Shown piece by piece: positions 25,171 to 33,137 of a stretch of DNA of 64,000 nucleotides. This DNA is from Lentzea tibetensis (GTDB lineage Bacteria > Actinomycetota > Actinomycetes > Mycobacteriales > Pseudonocardiaceae). Every line of letters begins with the position of its first letter. Position 1 is the stretch's first letter. Both the position numbers and the translations under genes were made by a program. Below the pieces are notes generated by a model, which ran no database searches, was not told the origin of the DNA, and saw nothing but the letters and a program-made list of their open reading frames with translations. The DNA lies in NCBI RefSeq assembly GCF_007845675.1, contig NZ_VOBR01000035.1, positions 22,385 through 86,384 of the forward strand, written 5' to 3'.

Positions 25171-25497
25171 TCACAGCGGCAATCCAGCCTGCATCTTCTC
25201 GTGGACCTTGCGCTCCGCGTAGAACGACAGGAACGGGATCATGCCCGCGACGAGCACCAGCCCGGTGCCCTTCATGCTCCAGCGGGCCTTGATCGCGAGG
25301 TCGATCGACACCACCAGGTACACGGCGTAGAGGAAGCCGTGACCGGGGCCGATGATCCGCATCATGGTCGGCGCGTCGCCGACGTACTTCAGGACGAGCG
25401 CGACACAGAGCAGCAGCAAGGCCACACCGACCACGTAGGCCAGCACCTTGAACCGCTTGAGCTCCTTCTCCATCGACCCGCCCTCACGCTCGCTCAT
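25171..25497 (-). CDS. DUF3817 family small membrane protein
   Basis: A 108-residue protein with three hydrophobic helices and the DUF3817 pattern IIGPGHGFLYAVYLVVSIDLA. Function unknown; the family is common in actinobacteria. Start overlaps the upstream gene stop by ATGA, so it is co-expressed with the 121-residue membrane protein. Confidence 0.85.
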   Translation of the reverse strand: MSEREGGSMEKELKRFKVLAYVVGVALLLLCVALVLKYVGDAPTMMRIIGPGHGFLYAVYLVVSIDLAIKARWSMKGTGLVLVAGMIPFLSFYAERKVHEKMQAGLPL

Positions 25498-25859
25498 CGT
25501 TCGTCCCGCGCGTTGAGCTCGGCGAGCATGCGGTTGTAGGCCGCCAGCTCGTCGTCCGGCTCGTCGTCGTGGACGACGGGGCGCGCGGGTTTGACGACGT
25601 CAACCGTAGTCATCGGAACCGGAGGCGCTTCAACCGGCTTGGCCTTGCGCTCGCGGTCGAGCTTGCGGATGCGCCACACCATGAAAGCCGGGAACAGGCC
25701 GAAGAGGGGCCACTGCAGCACGTATCCCAGGTTCTGGAACGTGCCGCTCGCGGACTCGAACCGCGTCCACTGCCAGTACGCGAGCCCGCAGCACGCGACG
25801 AGGGACACCAGGCACACCAGCCCGATGAGCAGTCGCATGGGGGTGAAGAGGCCGCGCAC
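25494..25859 (-). CDS. Small membrane protein, unknown function, coupled to DUF3817
   Basis: A 121-residue protein with two N-terminal hydrophobic helices (about residues 8-30 and 43-62) and an acidic/proline-rich cytoplasmic tail ending AAYNRMLAELNARDER. The GTG start at 25859 is the only sensible one. Conserved actinobacterial genes of this layout accompany DUF3817 proteins, but I cannot assign a function. Confidence 0.75.
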   Translation of the reverse strand: MRGLFTPMRLLIGLVCLVSLVACCGLAYWQWTRFESASGTFQNLGYVLQWPLFGLFPAFMVWRIRKLDRERKAKPVEAPPVPMTTVDVVKPARPVVHDDEPDDELAAYNRMLAELNARDER

Positions 25860-25887
25860 GGCCCAAGATTACAGCGAGGGTCGTAGC

Positions 25888-25907
25888 GGGCTCCCAATCG
25901 GGAGCCC
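25888..25907. terminator. Short hairpin upstream of membrane-protein pair
   Basis: Perfect 8-bp arms (GGGCTCCC / GGGAGCCC) with a four-base loop AATC, between two minus-strand units. It lies 29 bp upstream of the GTG of the 121-residue protein, so it is in its promoter/leader region and could equally be a regulatory structure. Confidence 0.4.
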
Positions 25908-25914
25908 CGCCAAC

Positions 25915-25965
25915 GGGGTCCGGGGCAGAGCCCCGGCTGGGGGTGTGGGGGCTCGGCCCCCACAA
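25915..25965. repeat. Dispersed GC-rich intergenic repeat, copy 2
   Basis: GGGGTCCGGGGCAGAGCCCC, then CTGGGGGTG and GGGGGCTCGGCCCCC; two adjacent hairpins, similar to the element at 4885-4945. Confidence 0.5.
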
Positions 25966-26085
25966 GACTCGCCGGAACAACCCCGGCGAGCGCGTTCCGC
26001 GAGCAGAGTCCACGCAGTTGTGGAGCCCTGCCGACCGCGTGGATCACGCACTCCCCGCGAGCGCACTCACCACTGGTGAAAATCA

Positions 26086-26106
26086 GGCCTCCCGATCCGG
26101 GAGGCC
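26086..26106 (-). terminator. Terminator of the 164-residue hypothetical gene
   Basis: Perfect 9-bp arms (GGCCTCCCG / CGGGAGGCC), loop ATC, followed leftward by TGATTTTC, 11 bp past the stop codon at 26118. A textbook intrinsic terminator. Confidence 0.8.
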
Positions 26107-26117
26107 AACCGCACTAC

Positions 26118-26612
26118 CTACGCAACGCCGTCCCGGCGCTGACGCTGGAGCCGTGCAACGCACCAGGCTGCGGCGGAACCGCGGCGAAGGTGCTGGAGAA
26201 CCGTCATGGGTCCGAGCCGGCGGCCGAGATCAGCGGGCGTCAGGCCCGCCGCGCGGTAGTCGAGTGCGCGCTGGTCCAGCGGGCTGATGCCCGCGTCCCA
26301 CCACTGCTCGGCTTCCGCGACGTCCCCGACCAGCTGCCAGTAGCTCGCCGCGGCGGCGAGCAGGGCCTCCGGTGCCTCCGGGGCACGCTTCCTCATCGCG
26401 GCGATGTAGGCCGGGTCGGCCGAATCCACCTTGACCAAGCCACGCGACGACCCGCCCCTGCCGCCCCGCTGGACGGGGATGCCAGGCGCCGAGGGGGGAG
26501 CCTCAGCGAGCCACGCGTTCTTGATCCGGTTCACCTCCTGCATCTCAGCGTCAGCAGACCGTTCAGCTGCCCACTGCTGCAACAGCTCGTGGACCCCGGA
26601 GTCCTCGACCAT
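26118..26612 (-). CDS. Hypothetical protein (164 aa)
   Basis: A soluble, Ala-rich, mostly helical protein starting MVEDSGVHELLQQWAAER, chosen because GAGGAGG lies just before this ATG. The C-terminal half (AEQWWDAGISPLDQRALDYRAAGLTPADLGR) resembles repeat-like helical modules in actinobacterial hypothetical proteins, but I do not recognise a family. No signal peptide or membrane helix. It has its own terminator, so it is probably monocistronic. Confidence 0.7.
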   Translation of the reverse strand: MVEDSGVHELLQQWAAERSADAEMQEVNRIKNAWLAEAPPSAPGIPVQRGGRGGSSRGLVKVDSADPAYIAAMRKRAPEAPEALLAAAASYWQLVGDVAEAEQWWDAGISPLDQRALDYRAAGLTPADLGRRLGPMTVLQHLRRGSAAAWCVARLQRQRRDGVA

Positions 26613-26804
26613 AGATGCCTCCTCGTCGGTCGGGGATCGGCCATTGCGACGCACCGTATTTCAGGGGTCCGACAACCGCTAGACCTTGATTCGCCAAAGC
26701 CCCAGTTACCTGTGCGTTATAGCCCTCATTCCACCCGTTAGGCTCAACGCCGGAGGCTGAATGTCACCGGCTGTAGCGACCCGCCGAGAGTCACGCGGGA
26801 CGTC

Positions 26805-26966
26805 CTACGCGAAGAGACTCCTGATGAAGGTGATGATCGACTCCGCGCCCTGACGCAACCAGCTGAGCACCTGCTGGACCGCCGAGGCGGACTGCTCGGG
26901 CTGGGTGATCAGGAGGAACAGCACCAGCGCAACCGACGCCAGCACTAGCACCTTCTTGAGGTTCAC
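26805..26966 (-). CDS. Small single-pass membrane protein (53 aa)
   Basis: A short frame from GTG at 26966, preceded by GGAGAGGGA, to TAG at 26805. It opens VNLKKVLVLASVALVLFLLI, one hydrophobic helix after two lysines, then TQPEQSASAVQQVL and an amphipathic end SIITFIRSLFA. Good ribosome binding site, high third-position GC and a sensible topology support a real gene. I recall no named family; related tiny proteins occur in Pseudonocardiales. Confidence 0.65.
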   Translation of the reverse strand: MNLKKVLVLASVALVLFLLITQPEQSASAVQQVLSWLRQGAESIITFIRSLFA

Positions 26967-27289
26967 AGGTCCCTCTCCGTCCGTTTAGCTCACTCGTGGG
27001 CGGCTGACCGCCCGGTTCACCCGCCATGGTCCCTCATTCACCCGCATGATGAACAACAACCACGCCCGGATGGCCCTAGGATCAGCCGATTCGGCACGAG
27101 TACACGCTACCGAACATCACCCGTTTGGCCGCTCAAGGACTCCCTGTACTGCGCCGATGTCCTGTGTGCGAGGCAAGCACCGCCGCTCCCGCGCCCCCAG
27201 ACCCCCACCAGGTGGGCTCACCCGTACGCCAAACCACGGCAACACGCTGCGTTACCGCGTGCTGCCCTTATTTATATGTGGCCTCATGT
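26967..27289. other. Gene-free interval
   Basis: Upstream of the 53-residue protein gene and downstream of the CoA-transferase gene, both on the minus strand. It is less GC-rich than the genes around it and should contain the small gene's promoter close to 26967-27060. No ORF with a ribosome binding site, repeat or convincing RNA was seen. Confidence 0.4.
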
Positions 27290-28411
27290 TCACACAATGA
27301 CACCTGTACGACGCAGTTCCGCAATTTCGGCGGGCGCCACACCCATGTCCTCAAGTACTTCGTTCGTGTGCATTCCGACGTTCACCGGAGGGAGTGGAAC
27401 CGCGGTCGGGGTTCGCTCGAACCGGGGTGCCGGGGCGGGCTGAACGCGACCGTCGACCTCCACGAAAGTGGCACGCGCGACGTTGTGCGGGTGCCGGGTC
27501 GCCTCGGCGGGGTCGAGCACCGGGGCCAGGCACGCGTCCGTGCCCTCCGCGAGCTCCGCCCACTCGTCCCGCGTGCGGGTCTTCACCGCCGCCGCGATCC
27601 GCGAGCGCACCTCCGGCCAGTTCGCCGGGTCGTGCCGCGAGGGAGCGTCCTCGATGCCGAGCACCCGGACGAGCTCCGCGTAGAACTTCTCCTCCAGCGC
27701 GCCGATGCTGACGTACCTGCCGTCAGCCGCCTCGTAGACGTCGTACCAGGGCGTGCCGCCGTCGAACATGTTCGCGCCGCGCGGCCCCGACCACATGCCC
27801 GCCGCACGCAGCCCGTGCAGGAACGTCGTGAGCAGCGCCGAGCCGTCGGTCATCGCGGCGTCGACGACCTGTCCCCTACCGGACCGCTCCCGCTCGTACA
27901 ACGCGGCCAGCACACCCGTCGCGAGCAGCAGCCCGCCACCGCCGAAGTCGCCGAGGATGTTCAGCGGCACCGTGGGCGGCGCGTCGGCCCGTCCGATGGG
28001 TTCCAGCGCACCGGACACGGCGATGTAGTTGATGTCGTGGCCGGCGCTGTTCGCCAGCGGGCCGTCCTGGCCCCAGCCGGTCATCCGCCCGTAGATGAGG
28101 CGCGGGTTGCGGGCGAGTGCCTGGGCGGGCCCCAGGCCGAGGCGCTCGGTCACGCCCGGCCGGAAGCCCTCGATGAGCACGTCCGACTGTTCTACTAGAG
28201 ATAGAACGAGCGCGAGCCCCTCGGGCCTGCGGATGTCGATGCCGACGGAGCGCCGGTTGCGGCCGAGGAAGTCGCCCGGCACCGGGTGCACCGAGCCTGG
28301 CCGGTCGACCCGGACGACGTCCGCGCCGAGGTCGGCCAGCACCATGCAGCCGAACGGCGCGGGCGCGAGGCCGGCCAGCTCGACGACCTTCAGCCCTTCG
28401 AGCGGCCCCAT
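27290..28411 (-). CDS. CaiB/BaiF family CoA transferase (formyl-CoA transferase/AMACR-like)
   Basis: Class III CoA transferase or alpha-methylacyl-CoA racemase of 373 residues. It has VVELAGLAPAPFGCMVLADL, RNRRSVGIDIRRPEG, DVLIEGFRPGVTERLGLG, and the active-site Asp in VDAAMTDGSALL. The AGLAPAPF N-terminus and length are typical of alpha-methylacyl-CoA racemases, which epimerise 2-methyl-branched acyl-CoAs before beta-oxidation. The start codon directly follows the stop of the acyl-CoA dehydrogenase gene, supporting a branched-chain acyl-CoA pathway. Confidence 0.88.
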   Translation of the reverse strand: MGPLEGLKVVELAGLAPAPFGCMVLADLGADVVRVDRPGSVHPVPGDFLGRNRRSVGIDIRRPEGLALVLSLVEQSDVLIEGFRPGVTERLGLGPAQALARNPRLIYGRMTGWGQDGPLANSAGHDINYIAVSGALEPIGRADAPPTVPLNILGDFGGGGLLLATGVLAALYERERSGRGQVVDAAMTDGSALLTTFLHGLRAAGMWSGPRGANMFDGGTPWYDVYEAADGRYVSIGALEEKFYAELVRVLGIEDAPSRHDPANWPEVRSRIAAAVKTRTRDEWAELAEGTDACLAPVLDPAEATRHPHNVARATFVEVDGRVQPAPAPRFERTPTAVPLPPVNVGMHTNEVLEDMGVAPAEIAELRRTGVIV

Positions 28412-29548
28412 CTAGAGCGACCTCGCGATGATTTCCTTCATGATCTCGTTCGTACCACCGTAGATGCGCTGCACGCGGGCATCGGCCCAGGCGCGGGCGA
28501 TCGGGTACTCGGTCATGTACCCGTAGCCGCCGAACAGCTGGACGCAGTCGTCCACGACCCGGCACAACCGGTCCGTCGACCACCACTTGGCCATCGCCGC
28601 GGTGGGCACGTCCAGCTCGCCGAGCAGGTGCTTCTCGACGCAGTCGTCGACGAACGCCCTGGTCACGGCCGCCTCGGTCGCGCACTCGGCGAGCTTGAAC
28701 CTGGTGTTCTGGAACTTGAACAGCTCGCGGCCGAACGCCGTGCGGTCCTTCGTGTACTCGGTCGTCACCTCGACGGCGCGCTCCAGCCCCGCGACGGAGG
28801 CGACGGCGATGAGCAGGCGTTCCTGCGGCAGCTGCTGCATGAGCTGCACGAACCCGAGGCCCTCCTGGCCGCCGAGCAGGTTGGCCGCGGGCACCCGGAC
28901 GTCGTCGAAGAACAGCTCGGCGGTGTCCTGGCCCTTCAGCCCGACCTTGTCCAGCACCCGGCCGCGCCGGATCTCGCCCTCGACGACCAGCAACGAGATC
29001 CCCTGCGCGCCCTCGGCGGGGTCGGTCTTGGCGACCACGATGACCAGGTCGGCCTGGCCGCCGTTGGTGATGAACGTCTTCGAGCCGTTGATGACGTAGT
29101 CGTCGCCGTCCCTGAGCGCCTTCGTCCGGATGCCCTGCAGGTCGGAGCCCGCACCGGGCTCGGACATCGCGATGGCGCCGACGTACTCACCGGACGCCAG
29201 CTTCGGCAGCCACCGCTGCTTCTGCTCCTCGGTCCCGTAAGACAAGAGGTAGTGGGCGACGATCCCGCTGTGGACGCTGTTGCCCCACGAGCTGTCGCCG
29301 ACGCGGGCCTGCTCCTCGATGAGCACGGCCTCGTGCGCGAACGTCCCACCCCCGCCGCCGTACTCCTCGGGGACGCTCAGGCACAGCAGGCCGACGTCGC
29401 CCGCCCGCCGCCACAGGTCGCGGTCCACCTGCTTCTGCTGCGCGAAGCGCTCCTGGTGCGGCGCGACCTCCTTCTCCAGGAACGTCCGGGCCAGCCCGCG
29501 GAGCTGGTCGAGATCTTCGTCCATCCACGGCGATCGACGGTCTGCCAT
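28412..29548 (-). CDS. Acyl-CoA dehydrogenase
   Basis: FAD-dependent alpha,beta-dehydrogenation of an acyl-CoA, 378 residues from the ATG at 29548. Motifs: AIAMSEPGAGSDLQGIRTKA (FAD/substrate loop), YVINGSKTFITNGG, RTAFGRELFKFQNTRFKLAE and the C-terminal QRIYGGTNEIMKEIIARSL. Where medium-chain enzymes carry the catalytic Glu (YEGT) this has YGGT, and ERLLIA in helix G offers the Glu used by long-chain and isovaleryl types, so it likely belongs to that branch. Operon with the CoA transferase and divergent from fadA-fadB. Confidence 0.93.
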   Translation of the reverse strand: MADRRSPWMDEDLDQLRGLARTFLEKEVAPHQERFAQQKQVDRDLWRRAGDVGLLCLSVPEEYGGGGGTFAHEAVLIEEQARVGDSSWGNSVHSGIVAHYLLSYGTEEQKQRWLPKLASGEYVGAIAMSEPGAGSDLQGIRTKALRDGDDYVINGSKTFITNGGQADLVIVVAKTDPAEGAQGISLLVVEGEIRRGRVLDKVGLKGQDTAELFFDDVRVPAANLLGGQEGLGFVQLMQQLPQERLLIAVASVAGLERAVEVTTEYTKDRTAFGRELFKFQNTRFKLAECATEAAVTRAFVDDCVEKHLLGELDVPTAAMAKWWSTDRLCRVVDDCVQLFGGYGYMTEYPIARAWADARVQRIYGGTNEIMKEIIARSL

Positions 29549-29811
29549 GTCACCACGAAACCACCGCGAGGTGGTCCCCGCCATGACCGCCGCGCTTCCC
29601 GACCGGCGAAAAAGTGAGCGAAAAAATCAGCCGGGGTCGGTCAGGCTCGTCGGCATGCTGATCAGACGGGTCCTGCCGGACGGCTGGGATCGCGGCGTGC
29701 TCGCCGGAGCAGGACTGGCTGGCGCTGTACTCGATGTGGACTTCCAGGTGAGCTGAACGGTCACCCTCGACGGTCATGGTGGGCCCGCCGGACTGTGCCT
29801 ACGGTGGACCC

Positions 29812-31014
29812 ATGAGCGAAGCCTTGATCTTCGACGCGGTGCGCACGCCGCGTGGCAGGGGAAAACGCGGTTCGCTGCACAGCGTGAAGCCCGTGGCGCT
29901 CGCCGCGGGTGTGCTGCGCGCGATCGCGGACCGCAACTCGTTGGACACCTCGGCCGTCGACGACGTCGTGCTCGGCGTCGTGTCGCCGGTCGGTGAGCAG
30001 GGCTCGGACATCGCGCGGACCGCGCTGCTGGCCGCGGGCTGGGACCAGCGGCCGGCGGGCGTGCAGCTCAACCGGTTCTGCGCGTCCGGCCTCGAGGCGG
30101 TGAACCTGGCGGCGGCGAAGGTCGCGTCCGGCTTCGAGGACCTGGTCGTGGCGGGTGGCGTCGAGTCGATGTCGCGTGTGGCGATGGGGTCGGACGGCGG
30201 CGCGTGGGCGATGGACCCCGAGACGGCGCTGGGCCTGTCGTTCGTGCCGCAGGGCGTGAGCGCGGACCTGATCGCGACGCTCGAGGGCTACTCGCGCGAG
30301 GACGTCGACGCGTGGGCGGTGCGGTCGCACCAGCGCGCGACGCTGGCGCGGGACAAGGGCTACTTCGACCGCTCGGTCGTGCCGGTGGTCGACCAGAACG
30401 GCACCGCGGTGCTGGAGTTCGACGAGGCCATCCGGCCGGAGACCACGCTGGACGGTCTCGGCAAGCTCAAGCCGAGCTTCCTGATGACCGGCGAGGTCGG
30501 CTTCGACACCGTGGCGATCGACCGCTACCCCACCGTCGAGCGCATCTCGCACGTGCACACGCCGGGCAACTCGTCGCAGATCGTCGACGGCGCCGCCGCG
30601 ATGCTGATCGGCACCGCCCGCGCGGGCGGTGAGCTGGGCCTCACGCCGCGCGCCCGGATCGTGTCGCTCGCGGTCGTCGGCACCGAGCCGACGATCATGC
30701 TGACCGGTCCGGCGCCCGCCGCGCGCAAGGCGCTGGACAAGGCCGGTCTGTCCATCGAGGACATCGACCTGGTCGAGATCAACGAGGCGTTCTCGTCCGT
30801 GGTGCTGAAGTTCCTGCGGGACATGGACCTCCCTGAGGAGAAGGTCAACGTGAACGGCGGCGCGATCGCGCTCGGCCACCCGCTGGGCGCCACCGGCTGC
30901 ATGATCCTGTCGACGCTGCTCGACGAGCTGGAGCGCCAGGACCTGCGCCGCGGCCTCGCCACGTTGTGCGTCGGCGGCGGCATGGGCATCGCCACGATCA
31001 TCGAGAGGGTCTGA
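29812..31014 (+). CDS. Acetyl-CoA C-acetyltransferase (thiolase)
   Basis: Degradative thiolase of 400 residues, cleaving 3-ketoacyl-CoA. Nucleophile Cys in [43 protein letters not shown] with the active-site His, and the second Cys in LCVGGGMG. The chosen ATG (29812) gives the conserved start [14 protein letters not shown]. Three bases separate its stop from the GTG of the FadB-like gene, so they form the trifunctional-type beta-oxidation pair. Confidence 0.95.
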   Translation: MSEALIFDAVRTPRGRGKRGSLHSVKPVALAAGVLRAIADRNSLDTSAVDDVVLGVVSPVGEQGSDIARTALLAAGWDQRPAGVQLNRFCASGLEAVNLAAAKVASGFEDLVVAGGVESMSRVAMGSDGGAWAMDPETALGLSFVPQGVSADLIATLEGYSREDVDAWAVRSHQRATLARDKGYFDRSVVPVVDQNGTAVLEFDEAIRPETTLDGLGKLKPSFLMTGEVGFDTVAIDRYPTVERISHVHTPGNSSQIVDGAAAMLIGTARAGGELGLTPRARIVSLAVVGTEPTIMLTGPAPAARKALDKAGLSIEDIDLVEINEAFSSVVLKFLRDMDLPEEKVNVNGGAIALGHPLGATGCMILSTLLDELERQDLRRGLATLCVGGGMGIATIIERV

Positions 31015-31017
31015 GCA

Positions 31018-33078
31018 GTGTCGATTCCTGAGGGCACGTTCCACTACGAGAAGGACGCCGACGGCATCGTCACCCTGACGATGGACATGGCCGGCTCGGC
31101 GAACGTGATGAACGCCGACTACGTGGCCGCGATGGGCGAGGCCGTCTCCCGCCTGGAGCAGGACCAGCTGACCGGCGTGATCATCACGTCCGCGAAGAAG
31201 ACGTTCTTCGCCGGTGGCGACCTGAAGACGTTGATCCAGATCACCCCGGACAACGCGGTCGAGGCGCTGGAGAGCGTCGAGGAGATCAAGGCCCAGCTGC
31301 GTCGCCTGGAGAAGCTCGGCAAGCCCGTCGTCGCCGCGATCAACGGCGCCGCGCTCGGCGGTGGCCTGGAGATCGCGCTGGCCTGCCACCACCGGGTGGT
31401 GCTGGACGACGACACGATCAAGCTCGGCCTGCCCGAGGTGACGCTGGGACTGCTGCCCGGCAGCGGTGGCGTGACGCGTCTGGTGCGCATGCTCGGCATC
31501 CAGGCGGCCCTTCCGCTGCTGACCCAGGGCACGCAGCTGCGTCCCCAGCGCGCGCTGCAGGCGAAGATCGTGGACGCGCTGGCGTCGTCCCGCGAGGACC
31601 TGATCGCACAGGCCCGCGCGTGGATCGCGATCAACCCCGGCCCCGTGCAGCCGTGGGACGTGCCGGGGCACCACGTGCCGGACTTCAAGGTCGGCGAGTC
31701 GGAGCTCTACCCGTTCCTCGCCGCCGCACCCGCGTTCCTGCACAAGAAGACGCGCGGCGTGTTCCCCGCACCGGAGAAGATCCTCGCCGCGGCCGTCGAG
31801 GGCGCGCACGTCGACTTCGACACCGCGTTGAAGATCGAGGGCCGCTACTTCGTCGAGCTGGCCGCGGGCCAGGTCTCGAAGAACATGATCACCGCGTTCT
31901 GGTTCCAGCTCAACGAGATCAACGCGCGCGGCTCGTCGTCGCGCAACAAGGTGACCAAGCTGGGTGTGCTCGGCGCGGGCATGATGGGCGCCGGTATCGC
32001 CGAGGTGAGCGCCAAGGCGGGCATCTCCGTGGTGCTGAAGGACGTCTCGCTCGAGGCGGCTTCGCGCGGCGCGCGGGACCTGCCGGGCATCACGCCCACC
32101 GACTCGGACACCGACCTCGCGGGCTGCGACCTGATCATCGAGGCGGTGTTCGAGAACCGCGAGCTGAAGAACAAGGTGCTGCCCGCGGCCGAGTCCGCCG
32201 CCCTGCCGGACGCCGTGATCGCGTCGAACACCTCGACGTTGCCGATCACCGGCCTGGCTTCGGCGGTGTCCGACCCGGAGAAGTTCATCGGGCTGCACTT
32301 CTTCTCGCCGGTGCCGAAGATGCAGCTGGTGGAGATCATCCGCGGCGAGAAGACGTCCGAGGAGACGCTGACCCGCGCGCTGGACTACGTGCGCCAGATC
32401 GGCAAGACGCCGATCGTCGTCAACGACAGCCGCGGTTTCTACACCTCGCGCACGTTCGGCACGTACGTCACCGAGGCGATCACCATGCTCGCCGAGGGCG
32501 TGCACCCGGCGCTGATCGAGAACGTCGCCCGCAAGGCCGGCATGGCCGTCGGCCCGCTGGCGGTGTCCGACGAGGTGACGCTGACGCTGCAGCTGAAGAT
32601 CCGCGAGCAGACGCTGGCGGACGACCCGTCATCGGCCGGGCTGGCCGAGCACCCCGCTTTCGGTGTGCTGCAACAGCTCGTGGACCTGGGACGCACCGGG
32701 AAGTCCGGTGGTGCCGGGTTCTACGAGTACCCGGCCGATGGCAAGAAGTTCCTGTGGCCCGAGCTCGTCACCCGGTTCACCCGCGACGAGGCCGGAGTGT
32801 CCGAACAGGACGTTCACGACCGGTTGCTGTTCATCCAGTCGCTGGAGACCGTGCGGTGCCTGGACGAGAACGTGCTGACCTCGGTCGGTGACGCCAACAT
32901 CGGCAGCATCTTCGGGTTCGGGTTCGCGCCGTGGAGCGGCGGGACGCTGCAGTTCGTCAACTCCACCGGGCTGGCCGCGTTCGTCGAGCGGGCCGACTAC
33001 CTGGCCGACACCTACGGGGAGCGGTTCCGGCCGTCCTCCTCGCTGCGCGACCGCGCGGCGCGGGGCGAGCAGTACTGA
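31018..33078 (+). CDS. FadB-type enoyl-CoA hydratase/3-hydroxyacyl-CoA dehydrogenase
   Basis: Bifunctional beta-oxidation enzyme of 686 residues. The N-terminal crotonase (1-200) has the oxyanion block INGAALGGGLEIALACHHR and GLLPGSGGVTRLVRML. The C-terminal dehydrogenase has the NAD loop LGVLGAGMMGAGIAEVSA, DLIIEAVFENRELKNKV, SNTSTLPI and the catalytic His in GLHFFSPVPKMQ. Between the second Rossmann strand (VVLKDVSLEAA) and ITPTDSD only about 8 residues remain where relatives have a helical excursion of roughly 30, an in-frame internal deletion near 32065. GTG start coupled to the thiolase. Confidence 0.93.
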   Translation: MSIPEGTFHYEKDADGIVTLTMDMAGSANVMNADYVAAMGEAVSRLEQDQLTGVIITSAKKTFFAGGDLKTLIQITPDNAVEALESVEEIKAQLRRLEKLGKPVVAAINGAALGGGLEIALACHHRVVLDDDTIKLGLPEVTLGLLPGSGGVTRLVRMLGIQAALPLLTQGTQLRPQRALQAKIVDALASSREDLIAQARAWIAINPGPVQPWDVPGHHVPDFKVGESELYPFLAAAPAFLHKKTRGVFPAPEKILAAAVEGAHVDFDTALKIEGRYFVELAAGQVSKNMITAFWFQLNEINARGSSSRNKVTKLGVLGAGMMGAGIAEVSAKAGISVVLKDVSLEAASRGARDLPGITPTDSDTDLAGCDLIIEAVFENRELKNKVLPAAESAALPDAVIASNTSTLPITGLASAVSDPEKFIGLHFFSPVPKMQLVEIIRGEKTSEETLTRALDYVRQIGKTPIVVNDSRGFYTSRTFGTYVTEAITMLAEGVHPALIENVARKAGMAVGPLAVSDEVTLTLQLKIREQTLADDPSSAGLAEHPAFGVLQQLVDLGRTGKSGGAGFYEYPADGKKFLWPELVTRFTRDEAGVSEQDVHDRLLFIQSLETVRCLDENVLTSVGDANIGSIFGFGFAPWSGGTLQFVNSTGLAAFVERADYLADTYGERFRPSSSLRDRAARGEQY

Positions 33079-33085
33079 GCGAACG

Positions 33086-33125
33086 CCACGAGAGAGGCCT
33101 GCCGAACGGGAGGCCTCTCTCGTGG
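33086..33125 (+). terminator. Terminator of the fadA-fadB operon
   Basis: Perfect 15-bp arms (CCACGAGAGAGGCCT / AGGCCTCTCTCGTGG) with a 10-base loop, 7 bp after the stop. It ends only 12 bp before the next start codon. Confidence 0.8.
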
Positions 33126-33137
33126 TACCAATCTCGG

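Noticed and set aside
29583-29756. Plus-strand frame upstream of the thiolase gene
   Set aside because: It lies in the divergent promoter region, is short and has no domain or good start.
29761-32505. Open frame of 914 codons on the minus strand
   Set aside because: It is antisense to the thiolase and FadB-like genes. Long antisense frames arise from third-position GC bias; its translation is His/Arg/Gln-rich with no domain.
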